A stretch of DNA of 64,000 bases, taken from the NCBI RefSeq assembly GCF_024679095.1, contig NW_026111831.1:992001-1056000 (forward strand), given 5' to 3'. Shown here piece after piece: positions 22,045-33,200 of the stretch. Positions within the stretch are counted from its first letter, which is position 1, and every line of letters starts with the position of its first letter. A program made the position numbers and the translations under genes. The DNA comes from Eriocheir sinensis (lineage: Eukaryota > Arthropoda > Malacostraca > Decapoda > Varunidae). The notes under the pieces were generated by a model. The model saw only the letters and a program-made list of their open reading frames with translations, had not been told where the DNA came from and searched no databases.

Positions 22045-23060
22045 CTTACCTATTTGCGAGGATGCCAAAAGCGTTCTCCACCACTCGTCTTGCTCTGGAC
22101 AGCCGGTAGTTGAAGACCCTCTGCTGTCGAGTCAGTCCTCGGGAGGGGAAGGGCTTCATCATCCACTCCTTGAGGGCGAAGGCGTCGTCACCAACGAGGA
22201 AGTATGGTATAGGCGTGTCTTCTCCGGGGAGTCGCTCTCGAGGGGGCAGGCCGATATCATTCCTGACGATGGCTTGGTACAGGTTGGAGTAGAAGAACAC
22301 TTGGGCATCACACGTTGCACCATTGGCACCAACGGAAGCGTAGATGAATTTGTAATTGTAGTCGACCACACCGAGTAGGACCAGGGAAAAAAAAACTTAT
22401 AACTGAAGTACAAGGATCCGGTGTTAGGTGGTTTTGTGATCCGGACGTGTTTCCCGTCGATGGCTCCGACAGCATGCTCGAAGTCCCACTTCTCCGAGAA
22501 GCCACTTGCTATGCCCTTCCAACCCTCTGGTGTCGTGGGGCTTGCGATGACCTCGTCCATGTACTCGGTGATTAGCCCCTCACATGTCTCGTAAATGATC
22601 TTGCCAATGGTGGAACGATGAACCCGGAACAACAATATGAGTATATGACAGACTGGCGTAGCTGTCGACTGACCCGAGGAATCGCAAGGTAATGGCAAGC
22701 CTCAAACCAGGCTCAACGGGTTCATGAAATTTGTAGTTTTCTTCGTAATGTGGGGTCGCTCTTTCTCCAGGATTTCGTCAAACAATGTTTCCTCCATCCT
22801 CAACGTGTTCTTGTATTGTGGTTGGTGTGTGCGTGCCAGGGTTGGAATCGGGTTCTGCAAGGCCCCTTGCTGCAACCTTTCCTGGAGCCACTCAGCAAAC
22901 CATATCCTTCTTGGTCTGTATCTTCTTCATCGTCCTCTTACAACAACTGCATCCCTGGCTTGTCGTCGATCTTTTTCTTGCTCCAGTAGCAAAGCACATG
23001 TGAGTGCAATTTGCGTGATCAAGTTGTGCAACAGAACCAGCGTTAAATAGTCGTCCATAG
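22045..23060 (-). pseudogene. Harbinger (HARBI1-type) transposase, left-arm copy
   Basis: Mirror image of the right-arm gene. Catalytic segments are visible: GAIDGKHVRI (22470-22441), LVGDDAFALKEW (near 22170) and RRVVENAFGIL (22095-22060), the DDE residues of the PIF/Harbinger family. The frame is broken twice, as in the other arm. In addition, this copy has about 8 extra bases (ACTCATAT) near 22640. The end AATAG/GTAAGT keeps a good donor, so the missing C-terminus was probably on a second exon. Confidence 0.82.
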
Positions 23061-23154
23061 TGAGAGGCAATGGGGGAAGTCCTGGGTGTGGCGAGAGACG
23101 AGGTGGGCTCTTCAGCTGCCGGTGAAGAAGTGTGTTGCACCCCAGATTCCCGTT

Positions 23155-23162
23155 CTTTTATA
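23155..23162 (-). promoter_or_regulatory. TATA box of left-arm Harbinger gene
   Basis: TATAAAAG on the minus strand, about 100 bases before the transposase start codon. Mirrors the right-arm copy. Confidence 0.55.
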
Positions 23163-23520
23163 TGCCAGCTGGGCATCAGATGATCAGCTGTCAGAAATCT
23201 TGGCACTGTCGGGGAATTGTCTCCGACATGTCGCCGACACGTCGGAGACATACGAAGACAATTCGGAGACTTGTCGCCAGTTATTCCGCGACAAAAAAAA
23301 CGTTAAAATTTCAGATTTTGAGCTCGGCGACATGGACACCGAATAGTCGGCGACATGTCTCCGAATTATCCCCGAATTGTCTCGAGCATTCGCCGACATG
23401 TCGCCAACATGTCGCCGAATGGTCACGAACTGTAAGAATCTTGGTCATGCCGGCGAGCCGGTCGCCGATTTTTTTCACGAACTGATTCGGCGTCAAGTTC
23501 GTGGCCAAAATTCGGCAGTG
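23160..23520. repeat. CGACATGTCG-rich subterminal region, left arm
   Basis: Multiple copies of CGGCGACATGTCGG and related GGAGACAATTCGG words, several self-complementary. Mirror of about 24030-24345. Confidence 0.7.
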
Positions 23521-23597
23521 TATTTGGGGCTTTAGCCAGGGGGGTACCTCTTTGGCCGACTGGTAAAGGAGTGGCTCTCCCGTTACCATGGTCGCGG

Positions 23598-23953
23598 CCC
23601 AGCAGGAGTCAGCAGGGGGCAGCAGCACCAGCAGGAGTCAGCAGGGGCAGCAGCACCAGCAGGAGTCAGCAGCAGCACCACCAGCAGCAGCAGGAGTTAG
23701 CAGGGGCAGCAGCAGCAACAGGAGTCAGCAGCAGCGTGCTTGCTCTTGCTCTTGCTGTACAGTGACCCGTTGGAGAGTCAGCCTTCATATCGCCACAACC
23801 TGGAAAAACAAAACGAAACAAGCAGTATCCATTACAAATCTGAAATGTTAGGATTTTTCTCTTTTCTACACTCACACACGTCCTCTGCGTGTAACGACAC
23901 ACACGAGAAATTAACCCAGACAAGGAAAGGTTTGCCGGCGCCGGGGATCGAAC
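23598..23953. repeat. Spacer of the inverted duplication: CAG-rich repeat and SINE body
   Basis: The first 150 bases are CAGCAG/GGAGTCAGCAG repeats, followed by GTACAGTGACCCGTTGGAG and the body of a SINE. The CAG block with the same tail recurs at 58505-58685. Confidence 0.8.
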
Positions 23954-24011
23954 CCGCGACCATGGTAACGGGAGAGCCACTCCTTTACCAGTCGGCCAAA
24001 GAGGTACCCCC
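23853..24011 (-). mobile_element. tRNA-derived SINE spanning the inner breakpoint
   Basis: Minus strand: A box in TTGGCCGACTGG and B box GGTTCGATCCC. The head (23954-24011) belongs to the inverted arm; the rest is unique to this side. The left arm carries only the head (23536-23597) and then switches to CAG repeats. Confidence 0.78.
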
Positions 24012-24029
24012 CTGACTAAAGCCCCAAAT

Positions 24030-24345
24030 ACACTGCCGAATTTTGGCCACGAACTTGACGCCGAATCAGTTCGTGAAAAAAATCGGCGACCGGCTCGCCG
24101 GCATGACCAAGATTCTTACAGTTCGTGACCATTCGGCGACATGTTGGCGACATGTCGGCGAATGCTCGAGACAATTCGGGGATAATTCGGAGACATGTCG
24201 CCGACTATTCGGTGTCCATGTCGCCGAGCTCAAAATCTGAAATTTTAACGTTTTTTTTGTCGCGGAATAACTGGCGACAAGTCTCCGAATTGTCTTCGTA
24301 TGTCTCCGACGTGTCGGCGACATGTCGGAGACAATTCCCCGACAG
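24030..24345. repeat. CGACATGTCG-rich subterminal region of Harbinger element
   Basis: Between the probable element end (AGCCCCAAATACACTGCCG after TAA, near 24016) and the promoter there are many CGGCGACATGTCGG-like words. CGGCGACATGTCGCCG is self-complementary. Subterminal repeats often bind the transposase; that role here is inferred. Confidence 0.6.
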
Positions 24346-24388
24346 TGCCAAGATTTCTGACAGCTGATCATCTGATGCCCAGCTGGCA

Positions 24389-24396
24389 TATAAAAG
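24389..24396 (+). promoter_or_regulatory. TATA box of right-arm Harbinger gene
   Basis: TATAAAAG, 97 bases before the ATG at 24493. Confidence 0.55.
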
Positions 24397-24492
24397 AACG
24401 GGAATCTGGGGTGCAACACACTTCTTCACCGGCAGCTGAAGAGCCCACCTCGTCTCTCGCCACACCCAGGACTTCCCCCATTGCCTCTCACT

Positions 24493-25498
24493 ATGGACGA
24501 CTATTTAACGCTGGTTCTGTTGCACAACTTGATCACGCAAATTGCACTCACATGTGCTTTGCTACTGGAGCAAGAAAAAGATCGACGACAAGCCAGGGAT
24601 ACAGTTGTGACAAGAGGACGACGAAGAAAATACAGACCGAGAAGGATATGGGTTGCCGAGTGGCTCCAGGAAAGGCTGCAGCAAGGGGCCTGGCAGAACC
24701 TGATCCCAACCCTGGCACGCACACATCAAGCACAATACAAGAACACGTTGAGGATGGAGGAAACAATGTTTGACGAAATCCTGGAGAGAGCGCGACCCCA
24801 CATTACGAAGAAAACTACCAATTTTCGTGAACCCCTTGAGCCTGGTTTGAAGCTTGCCATTACCTTGCGGTTCCTAGCGTCAGGCTACAGCTACGCCAGT
24901 CTGTCATATTGTTGTTCCGGGTTCATCGTTCCACCATTGGCAAGATCATTTACGAGACATGTGAGGGGCTAATCACCGAGTACATGGACGAGGTCATCGC
25001 AAGCCCCACGACACCAGAGGGTTGGAAGGGCATAGCAAGTGGCTTCTCGGAGAAGTGGGACTTCGAGCATGCTGTCGGAGCCATCGACGGGAAACACGTC
25101 CGGATCACAAAACCACCTAACACCGGATCCTTGTACTTCAGTTATAAGTTTTTTTTTCCCTGGTCCTACTCGGTGTGGTCGACTACAATTACAAATTCAT
25201 CTACGCTTCCGTTGGTGCCAATGGTGCAACGTGTGATGCCCAAGTGTTCTTCTACTCCAACCTGTATCAAGCCATCGTCAGGAATGATATCGGCCTGCCC
25301 CCTCGAGAGCGACTCCCCGGAGAAGACACGCCTATACCATACTTCCTCGTTGGTGACGACGCCTTCGCCCTCAAGGAGTGGATGATGAAGCCCTTCCCCT
25401 CCCGAGGACTGACTCGACAGCAGAGGGTCTTCAACTACCGGCTGTCCAGAGCAAGACGAGTGGTGGAGAACGCTTTTGGCATCCTCGCAAATAAGTAA
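24493..25498 (+). pseudogene. Harbinger (HARBI1-type) transposase, right-arm copy
   Basis: PIF/Harbinger nuclease, a DDE enzyme that cuts and pastes its element. The N-terminal part from MDDYLTLVLLHNL (24493) runs to about 24905, including RPHITKKTTNFREPL and TLRFLASGYSYASLSY. A shift then moves to LFRVHRSTIGKIIYETCEG, and a second shift in the poly-T near 25150 moves to VDYNYKFIYASVGANG. Catalytic residues are in GAIDGKHVRI, LVGDDAFAL and RRVVENAFGIL. It ends at AATAAGTAAGT, a damaged version of the donor kept in the left copy. The remaining C-terminus is missing, replaced by LINE sequence, so this copy is inactive. Confidence 0.85.
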
Positions 25499-25589
25499 GT
25501 AAATATTTGTAAAATTTCAATTCATGATGGGTTATGTGTATTCGATTGGGATTCCTGTGAAATAATTAAAAAAAAGTGTAACAATTTTA

Positions 25590-25970
25590 GGAGGAGAAAA
25601 AATAAAAGAGTCAGTTTGTATACAGAAATATGACAACTTTAACTTATCTGAAGGATTGTTCAAACTGAATCTAACACTGACGCATTTAAGCACTCATACT
25701 TTCCACTCACCATACGTGACTGGAACAGCCTCCCTCATCAGATTTTAGACTGCGGTAAAAAAAACTATCAATCAATCATCAATCAATGGACTCATTCAGA
25801 AAACAAATACATACTCACTCGTCACCACAACACACCAACACCTGATTCACTCCCCTCCCCTGCACACTCGGCTCCCCCGTCCCCCCAACAGCCAACACAT
25901 TTGCGTGTGTCTGTAGCCTACAGGTGCCCTGCGCATCATAAATACAGATCCCAGATCCAGATATGAGGAG
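25590..25970 (+). mobile_element. LINE-A 3' fragment in right arm
   Basis: Encodes FPLTIRDWNSLPHQIL and continues through the LINE-A 3' UTR to the tail CAGATCCCAGATCCAGAT near 25965. It contains a short ATCAATC repeat. Confidence 0.8.
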
Positions 25971-26993
25971 CTACAGCATTCTGGTATCAGTTTCAGTATT
26001 ATTACTTTATGTTATGGAGTTGTTGCTGATGTTAAATGTTTTAGTTTTTTGTTATTTTTTGTTGCATCCTATATGCCACTATTTAGCATTTAAGTTATAT
26101 GTTTTTCTAACAGTAACAATTCATATATTCTTGCAAAATTCTTGCAAAATCCTTTGCAGTTATATATAGAAATTACCACTCAACTTTCTGCATTTCTGAA
26201 TAATAGTGATTTGTAAATCAGTTTCACACAAGCTATCAGTATTTTATTTTCATGAAGAGAGTAAGAGATCATACAGTGCAAGTCATTTACTTTACATTGC
26301 TTAGGACAGGGATATAACTTGTGGGGTGAATACACAAGAAAAGAAAAAAAATGTGTGAACGAAGAGGCAGGAGGAGGGGGGGGGGGGGGGCTCCAAAAGA
26401 GATCCAGCATAGGCCACTGACAGTATTTATCTATAATCAACATTTTGATTTACAAAGATTTACATAGATGCTCAGACTGCACATACACTATGGGCCAAAC
26501 ATGTTTTACATGATTAGTGGTCTGTCCATGCACATACTTGAGTGAAACAGTATCTAACAGCCACTAAGATATTACATTTCTGCCTCAACAAATATTAAGG
26601 CACAGGAAGTAACAGTTAAATTTTGTTTTTAAATGAAGCCGTCATGTTGTACGGAACCACTGAGAGTGGAAACTTATTCCATTCTTGTACAACAACACTG
26701 ATGAAAAAGAATTGGTTTGTGGTATTTGATCTCTGTTTGTGACTACTGTACATCTTTCTGCTTCAGTATGTCAAGTGGGAACTAAAAGGAACGTAGGTGT
26801 GGGAAGCTGATGGTGGGAATAGTACTTCATCCCATTGTCTTACCCCAGAATTGTTACATTACCATCTCCTCCCTCACCCTTACTTTTAAAGCTGTACATT
26901 TTCTCTATGGAACAATAAACAAGTAAAAGTGAAAGTAATAAAAAAATTCTCATATATAGCTAATATTTTTTGTAATGTTTCCTTATTTGTTCA

Positions 26994-26999
26994 TTTATT
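26994..26999 (-). terminator. Candidate UGT polyadenylation signal
   Basis: AATAAA on the minus strand, about 90 bases after the UGT stop codon. Confidence 0.5.
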
Positions 27000-27087
27000 G
27001 ATAATGTCCTGTTATAGAAACACCTAAACCAATGTCTATGTGAATCATAGACAGATATGGATAAGAACAATTACCATGGCTAAAATT

Positions 27088-27223
27088 TTAGTCATGTTTT
27101 TGTTTCTTCTTTCCACAAAACAGCCAGCGACACACAGCCTTGAACACCCTGAAGGACACATAGAGGAGGAGCAGCAGCACCACGATGATGGTGGCCCAGA
27201 CATCCACATTGTACAGTTGATAC
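27088..27223 (-). CDS. UGT exon 10 (membrane anchor)
   Basis: YQLYNVDVWATIIVVLLLLL to KKKQKHD and stop; acceptor TTCTTGCAG. Duplicated at 20326-20461 on the other strand. Confidence 0.92.
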
Positions 27224-30200
27224 CTGCAAGAACACAGACTTGTGGCTTCAAAAACTCACAGTAACAGTAAACATCCCGGAACTCTATTCATCATAGGACA
27301 TGGAAGGTCTCTCAGGCTTTCAAGTACCCCAAGGGACATTTCCAAGTAGTTAAGGAAGAAACTTGAAAAAAATAATGAACAATGTACAGATATTTAACTT
27401 TTTTATGAAAATGATCAGACAAAGTTTATTTCAGGGTTCATGCAACTCTTACCATTGCTTTTAAATCAGATCTATTATATTACTATTTCTGTAGTTATAG
27501 TTGAGACTGTACCTTGCCAGGAATAAGCTAACTACAGAGTTGTTATATTGCAAGGTAAATTACCATGTTTGGCATATCCTTCTAAACAGCTTGTTACATC
27601 AGCTATTTACTATAGTAATGTAAAATCAAGGTGATTGCAAGTTCACTACTGACCAAGGCATCGACCGCACAGGGCTAACAAGGTGTGGTGCCCCGTGGTG
27701 ACGCATCACGTACTCCACCCAGTACACAGCAATGTCTTCAGGCCGCTGAGGCTGGTCCCTCATCAACACTGACCTCCACTGGGCCTCCTTCCTCAAACTG
27801 GTGCAGGAACAATGTAACATTATGGACTACTTAGTTAGAAGTGGTCTTGCATCAAAATCAACTTCCTCCTCCTCAGGCCATAATGTTGGAAAGAGGAAGG
27901 AAAGTAGTATCAATATGGATATAGTCACACTGCCCTGCTATGGTTTGGGGTACAAGTAGAGTTGCAGGCAAAAGTATCAAACCACCTAACTTTCAAACTC
28001 ACTATGCGAGTACTTATTAGTCATTACCCCCATTTCTCACAGCAAGTCTCCTCTCATTACTTGCCAGTTTATCTCTCATTCCCCTCTCCGTTCCTCACCC
28101 TCTACTCCCCTCCTGCTACTGAGTCACAATGAGTTTGAAGTGGAATGATATTTTTGTTTGCAGCCATTAGTTTGCAGAATGTGCGCTTTCTTATAATTAC
28201 CATTATGTAATGGTATAATGTGCTATTCCAATTTGAAAGCTTACCTCTCATCATTCATGACCTCAAATATCTTGGCTTTCAGTGTTTCAGGAGTCAAGTC
28301 TTCCCAGTGGAGAACTTTCCCCCATCCATTCTTCTCCACCATGAGCATGTTTGTCAGCTGGTCACCAAAAACAGGAATGCCCAGGACTGGAACCCCATGG
28401 TACATGGACTCCAGGGTGCTCAGGAGGCCTCCATGTGTGATGAACAGGCGCATTTTGGGATGACCTGTGTTGGTACCGAGAGACCGGTGAATGAGACCCC
28501 AAAAATTACTTACTATTGACTAACTGATTTACTAAGTCACCAAGTGCTGACCTAGCTTGGATCTCTATAATTATGTAATTATAACTTTCCTTATGAGGGT
28601 GGTCACGGCTAAAAAGCTATCGATAGGTGGTGAAATTCTGGTCTAGATCATAGATCTCTATATAAATATGGCACTAAAATAGAACTTGAAAACATTGCAT
28701 TATTCTGTCTTTGTTGCCTAGTGCAACATTATCATCAAAACCTACATGGAGGTACAGTTAAACCTCACCATTTGCGCCCTCGCCATTTGCGCGGCCTCAA
28801 TTTGCGGCCATCATCCCACCATTTGCCCAGGTGGTCTTGCCATTTGCGCACCTCGCCGCTATGGTAACGGCGTCTCACTGGCAGCAAAATGGCGTCCGCT
28901 GATCTTCTGAGGACGTTTACTAGCTGTTTTCGCAGCAAAATGGCGTCCGCTGATCTTCTGAGGACGTTTACTAGCTGTTTTCGCAGCAAAATGGCGTCCG
29001 CTGATCTTCTGAGGACGTTTACTAGCTGTTTTCGCAGCAAAATGGCGTCCGCTGATCTTCTGAGGACGTTTACTAGCTGTTTTCGCAGCAAAATGGCGTC
29101 CGCTGATCTTCTGAGGACGTCTACTAGCTGTTCTGGCAGCAAAATGGCGTCCGCTGATCTTCTGAGGACGTCTACTAGCTGTTCTGGCAGCAAAATGGCG
29201 TCCGCTGGCGAGGTACAGCTGTCTACCACCCGCGCGCCCTTTGCCGCCAGTGAAGAACACTGCCAACGTACACGACATGTTTCCCGCCATAACCCGATCG
29301 CCTCTCCTCGTCTCGTGGTGACTGCGCTTATTCGATGTTTTTTGCCTCACCTTTGCACCACCATCATGCTGCACGCAGCGTCATCGAAGCCTAAACCCCG
29401 GAAGCCGATGATGACCATAGCACAGGTGGAAGTGATTAAGAAGGTGGACAGTGAAATAAAGAAGCGAGAGATTGGACGTGAGTATGACGTGTTTACTACC
29501 AGCATTTTTTTTTTTTTTTCTGGTAGGAGGGTTTTTGGGCCGTGACCGCTCATGTTTTTTCCCCATAGGCTATTAAGTTCGCCATTTGCGCACTTTCAGA
29601 CCGCCCATATGTGCGCAAATGGTGAAGTTTGACTTATATAATAAAGTTATAACTATAAACAATTGAATGAGTACATAAGTTAAAGAAATTTGAATATGAA
29701 TAATGGTAATAATGACTAGTGATAACAGGATAGTTCACAATTGAAGGTTTGAAGACTGAGGGTTACAGTGCTTGCATAGGAAAAGAAAATCGTAATATTA
29801 TAATGAAAAACAGCCTTGAGTGCCCTGTGCATGTAAGGTTCATCCCCTAAGAGCCAATTCCCCTTATGCTATCATGCTATGGCATCTCAGACTGAGTGCT
29901 GTGACAGAAGACCCATAGGCAAGAGCCACCTCCCCAGAATGAAGGCCAGGCATGTATCTGGTACTGAAGGATTGCTAAATAATGGACGAACAGGTGTGAG
30001 TACACTACCAATCCATCTCCACTCTACCTGGAGCTGTACCAGGGATTTTGCAGCTTTTGAATGAGGGTGCTAACCCCTTCACTAAGAAGCACCACTTAAG
30101 ATGAAATTCTTCTACTGGTCATATCATGCATGGAACTGATAACAGATGGACAATCAAAGACACAGAGTTGCAATCCAGGTATTGTAGAAGCAAGGACAGA

Positions 30201-33200
30201 CAGAGAACCAGAGGGAGAAATGAAATTAGAACCTTTGTCTAAGAAAAATTGTGTACATTAACAACTGGAAGTGTAACAAGTGGTGATGAGATTGTAACAT
30301 TTACAGAAGAAAAATGAAATGTTAAAGTCAGACAGGGAAACAGGTGTAGTGATGAAATTATAACTTTTATCCGAGAAAAATGGAGTATACTAACAGCAGA
30401 CAGAGAACCAGATGAAGAAATAAAGCCAGATTCTTTGTCAGAGCAGAACAGAGTACACAACACCAGACCCAGAAGTGGATGATGTTGAGAAAGGCTTTTG
30501 TCCAGCAGTGGGAATAATGGATGATGATGATTATCACAACACCCTACTGGGCATGAGTGTGGCCCCACCTAGAATGTCTTGCTGGGGTAGCCACTTGCTG
30601 AGGCGCACGTTTGGTGGCAGGTCATCCATGGTCTCCTTGTCCCACTTCCACAACACTCGCTGCTTCAAAGACCCCAACACTTGCAACAAAGTTTTTCGGT
30701 GCCTGACAGGTCATAGATACAATACATGTTACCTCAAGCTGAAGGTTAAAAAATGAGGCATCAGCCATATAAGAGCACAACCACCACTGCTGCCTAACCA
30801 CAAGTACAAGTATGTACCATAACACAGCATACTCTTCTCAGTACATCACTTCTTGTCTCATCCAAGTATATGTAAAGTATAGCGAGCAATAGAAATATCC
30901 TAAAGCTCCTACAACAATTGAGGCGTGCCGCGCCAGAACCTCGTAACCGAAAAATCGTAGTTTTGAGAAAATCGCGCATAAAGTTAAACACTGACAATGC
31001 ACCTAAGAATGGTCAGAATATGTAATAACTATACATCAAATGAAAGGTTTTGAAGAGTTCTGTTTTGTTAATTAGGTTCTGATAGGAAATCGGAAAATTT
31101 TTGGTTTATTGAAATAAATTAATGAAACCCCTACTCAGTGGCGGAAAAAAAAAATTTGCTGGAATTTTTTTACAATTTTATTATAAAAGTACTTGTTTTT
31201 ATTAGGAATATGTGAAGGTTTCATGATGATAGCTGTGAAAATGAAAATGTTATGATTTTTTTACCGAGCGAAATTTTTTTTTAATCCGTACCGGAACTTT
31301 AATACTCCTATCCATTACATTGACTTCCTCCTATGTTCAAAATTATTAAGTACGTGTTGTAAAATGGAATATGTGAAGATTTCATGATGATAGCTGGCTC
31401 ATCCTACACGTGCGTCTTGGTTACGTGGTTTTGGCCCACGCCTCAGGGAGTTAGTCGCGACTTTTTTTTGCGTGTCGAGACCAGACTAACTGTCTTAGCA
31501 CCCTGTTTTAGGTGGCTAGAAGATCGGATTTCCTCTGTCCGACCACGGTATATGACAATTCCACCTCTCTGCTCTCTGGGGCAGCCATTATCTCAATTTC
31601 TCAAATTTCAGGGTTACGAGGTTCTGGCGCGGCACGCCTCAATTGAGTGGTTGAAATTTTGTCATCTTTAAGCTTAGGCTTTTAGATTAAAAAAAAAAGT
31701 TGTGCCCTTATCACAGCCTTACACATCTTTCTGAATCTTCATGCAGTTGAGCAATGGGATCCAGACTCAGGAAGTATTCAAGGGTATGTCATTAGGTAAA
31801 CTTTCAATACGATTTTTATAATAACAAAGACTTCCACTGACCTTGTGGGGTTGCCTTATTAGCCCTTTTGGGGATAATTACCATACCCACTGATTGAGAG
31901 TCCCTGGTCTTTTCGTAAATGTCACGCTAAAATTGGGAGCATACATACATACACTTGAGAGCATGTTATGCCATCATATGCATAGCTGCATATGATGGTG
32001 GTGTTCATATGTCCCACTGGCCCTTTGAGCCTGTGGTGGGAGTGAAACATAGGCCAGCATAACATCCTGGTTACCACAGTTTAACTCCCCCAGGTTCTTC
32101 CAGGTTATTACCCATTTATTGACCATTCAGAGAGCAAAGATGAACAGCTGGGCGGTCTGTATGCAAATTACCCAAGGCGAGATTCAAACCCAGGTCCGCA
32201 GATTCGAAGTCAGGGATGCCAACCACTGCACCGGTGGCATAGTCCCATATTGTAAATTTCCAGAGAAAAAGTACAACTCACTCTTCTGGCATTTGGGACG
32301 GAATCACAGCAGAACCCAGGCTGAAGAAGATGAAGCCATCCTCCCCAGCGCCTGCAACCCAGTCCTCCAAGTCCTGCACACGTATATTACCAATCAATTA
32401 TGGTACATCTCAAGGGAAAGTAGAACTGATCACTTTGAAAGGCTGGAAATGACACTAACAATAATATCAGAGTTTGCCTCATTGGTATATGTCTTAGGTT
32501 ATTGTTATGGAGTTCTGTTCTGGGCAATGTTAGATAATGGCTTTTTCATCCAGACAAAGTGAATGCTCTCCTTCACTTACTTTGGGAAGGGGGTTGGATG
32601 GGTGGCAGTGGATTCCCCCACAGTATATTGTGGTAGGCACAGATGGCTCAGCCGGAACTTCCAGGGTCTTTATACTGTCATAATAAAAGTAAAAACACTT
32701 CATAAACATTGAATATTATTCCACAGTAAACTTGGGTTAAAATTAACTCAGGCAGATACACACATTAACAGTTTGGTGTGAATGGGAGGTAAACAGTGTG
32801 AAGTAGAAAATTTGGTAGTGTCTGGAATGCATCCTCCCACCTAAAGGTCTGAGAGAGCTAACAGCCCCTCACTGTCTCTTCTTCTCCCACTGTTCCACTG
32901 GGCCTTGTCCTGTGTGCCTGGGTGTCTTCTCCCACCCACAGAAACTCCCCTAAAGCACAAGCTTAGATGGAAGCACTCCATATATCTGAGACTTGCTAAT
33001 ATCTGGCTTTCCTTGTAGAATAATAATGTTTTGCTACTTTTTGTATTATTGATGGGACTGTGCATCTGTACATTAAACAGACCTCACAGTTAATTTCCTA
33101 GCTTCTGAAAAGCACTGCATACAGTCATGGCCAGGAAGCATGATATTTGCCCCTCTTTCACCTGTATTCAGTCCTCATTTATTTAATGGATCTTTGTAGT

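Larger units (their letters stand above)
19871..23597. repeat. Large inverted duplication, left arm
   Basis: Reverse complement of 23954-27678, nearly identical across 3.7 kb. Paired coordinates sum to 47549 in the outer part and 47551 near the centre, showing only a few small indels. The arm holds the last 25 bases of UGT exon 9, the following intron, UGT exon 10, a LINE-A fragment, a Harbinger transposase and a SINE head. Confidence 0.95.
23954..27678. repeat. Large inverted duplication, right arm
   Basis: Counterpart of 19871-23597. This arm is likely the original location of the UGT part, because it is continuous with the other nine exons. Confidence 0.95.
28755..29634 (+). mobile_element. 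Tigger/pogo-like element in UGT intron 7
   Basis: Ends CAGTTAAACCTCACCATTTG and, inverted, AGTCAAACTTCACCATTTG, next to TA. Internal CCATTTGCGC words repeat near both ends. It contains a 51-bp tandem repeat and a short transposase N-terminus. Confidence 0.78.

Noticed and set aside
19871..27678. Simple long-read palindrome artefact
   Set aside because: The arms differ by scattered substitutions and an 8-bp indel and are separated by 356 bp of unique order, so I prefer a real duplication, though only read mapping can settle it.
28881..29205. Regular 51-bp repeats considered as a CRISPR-like array
   Set aside because: Units are contiguous tandem repeats without unique spacers, inside a eukaryotic transposon.
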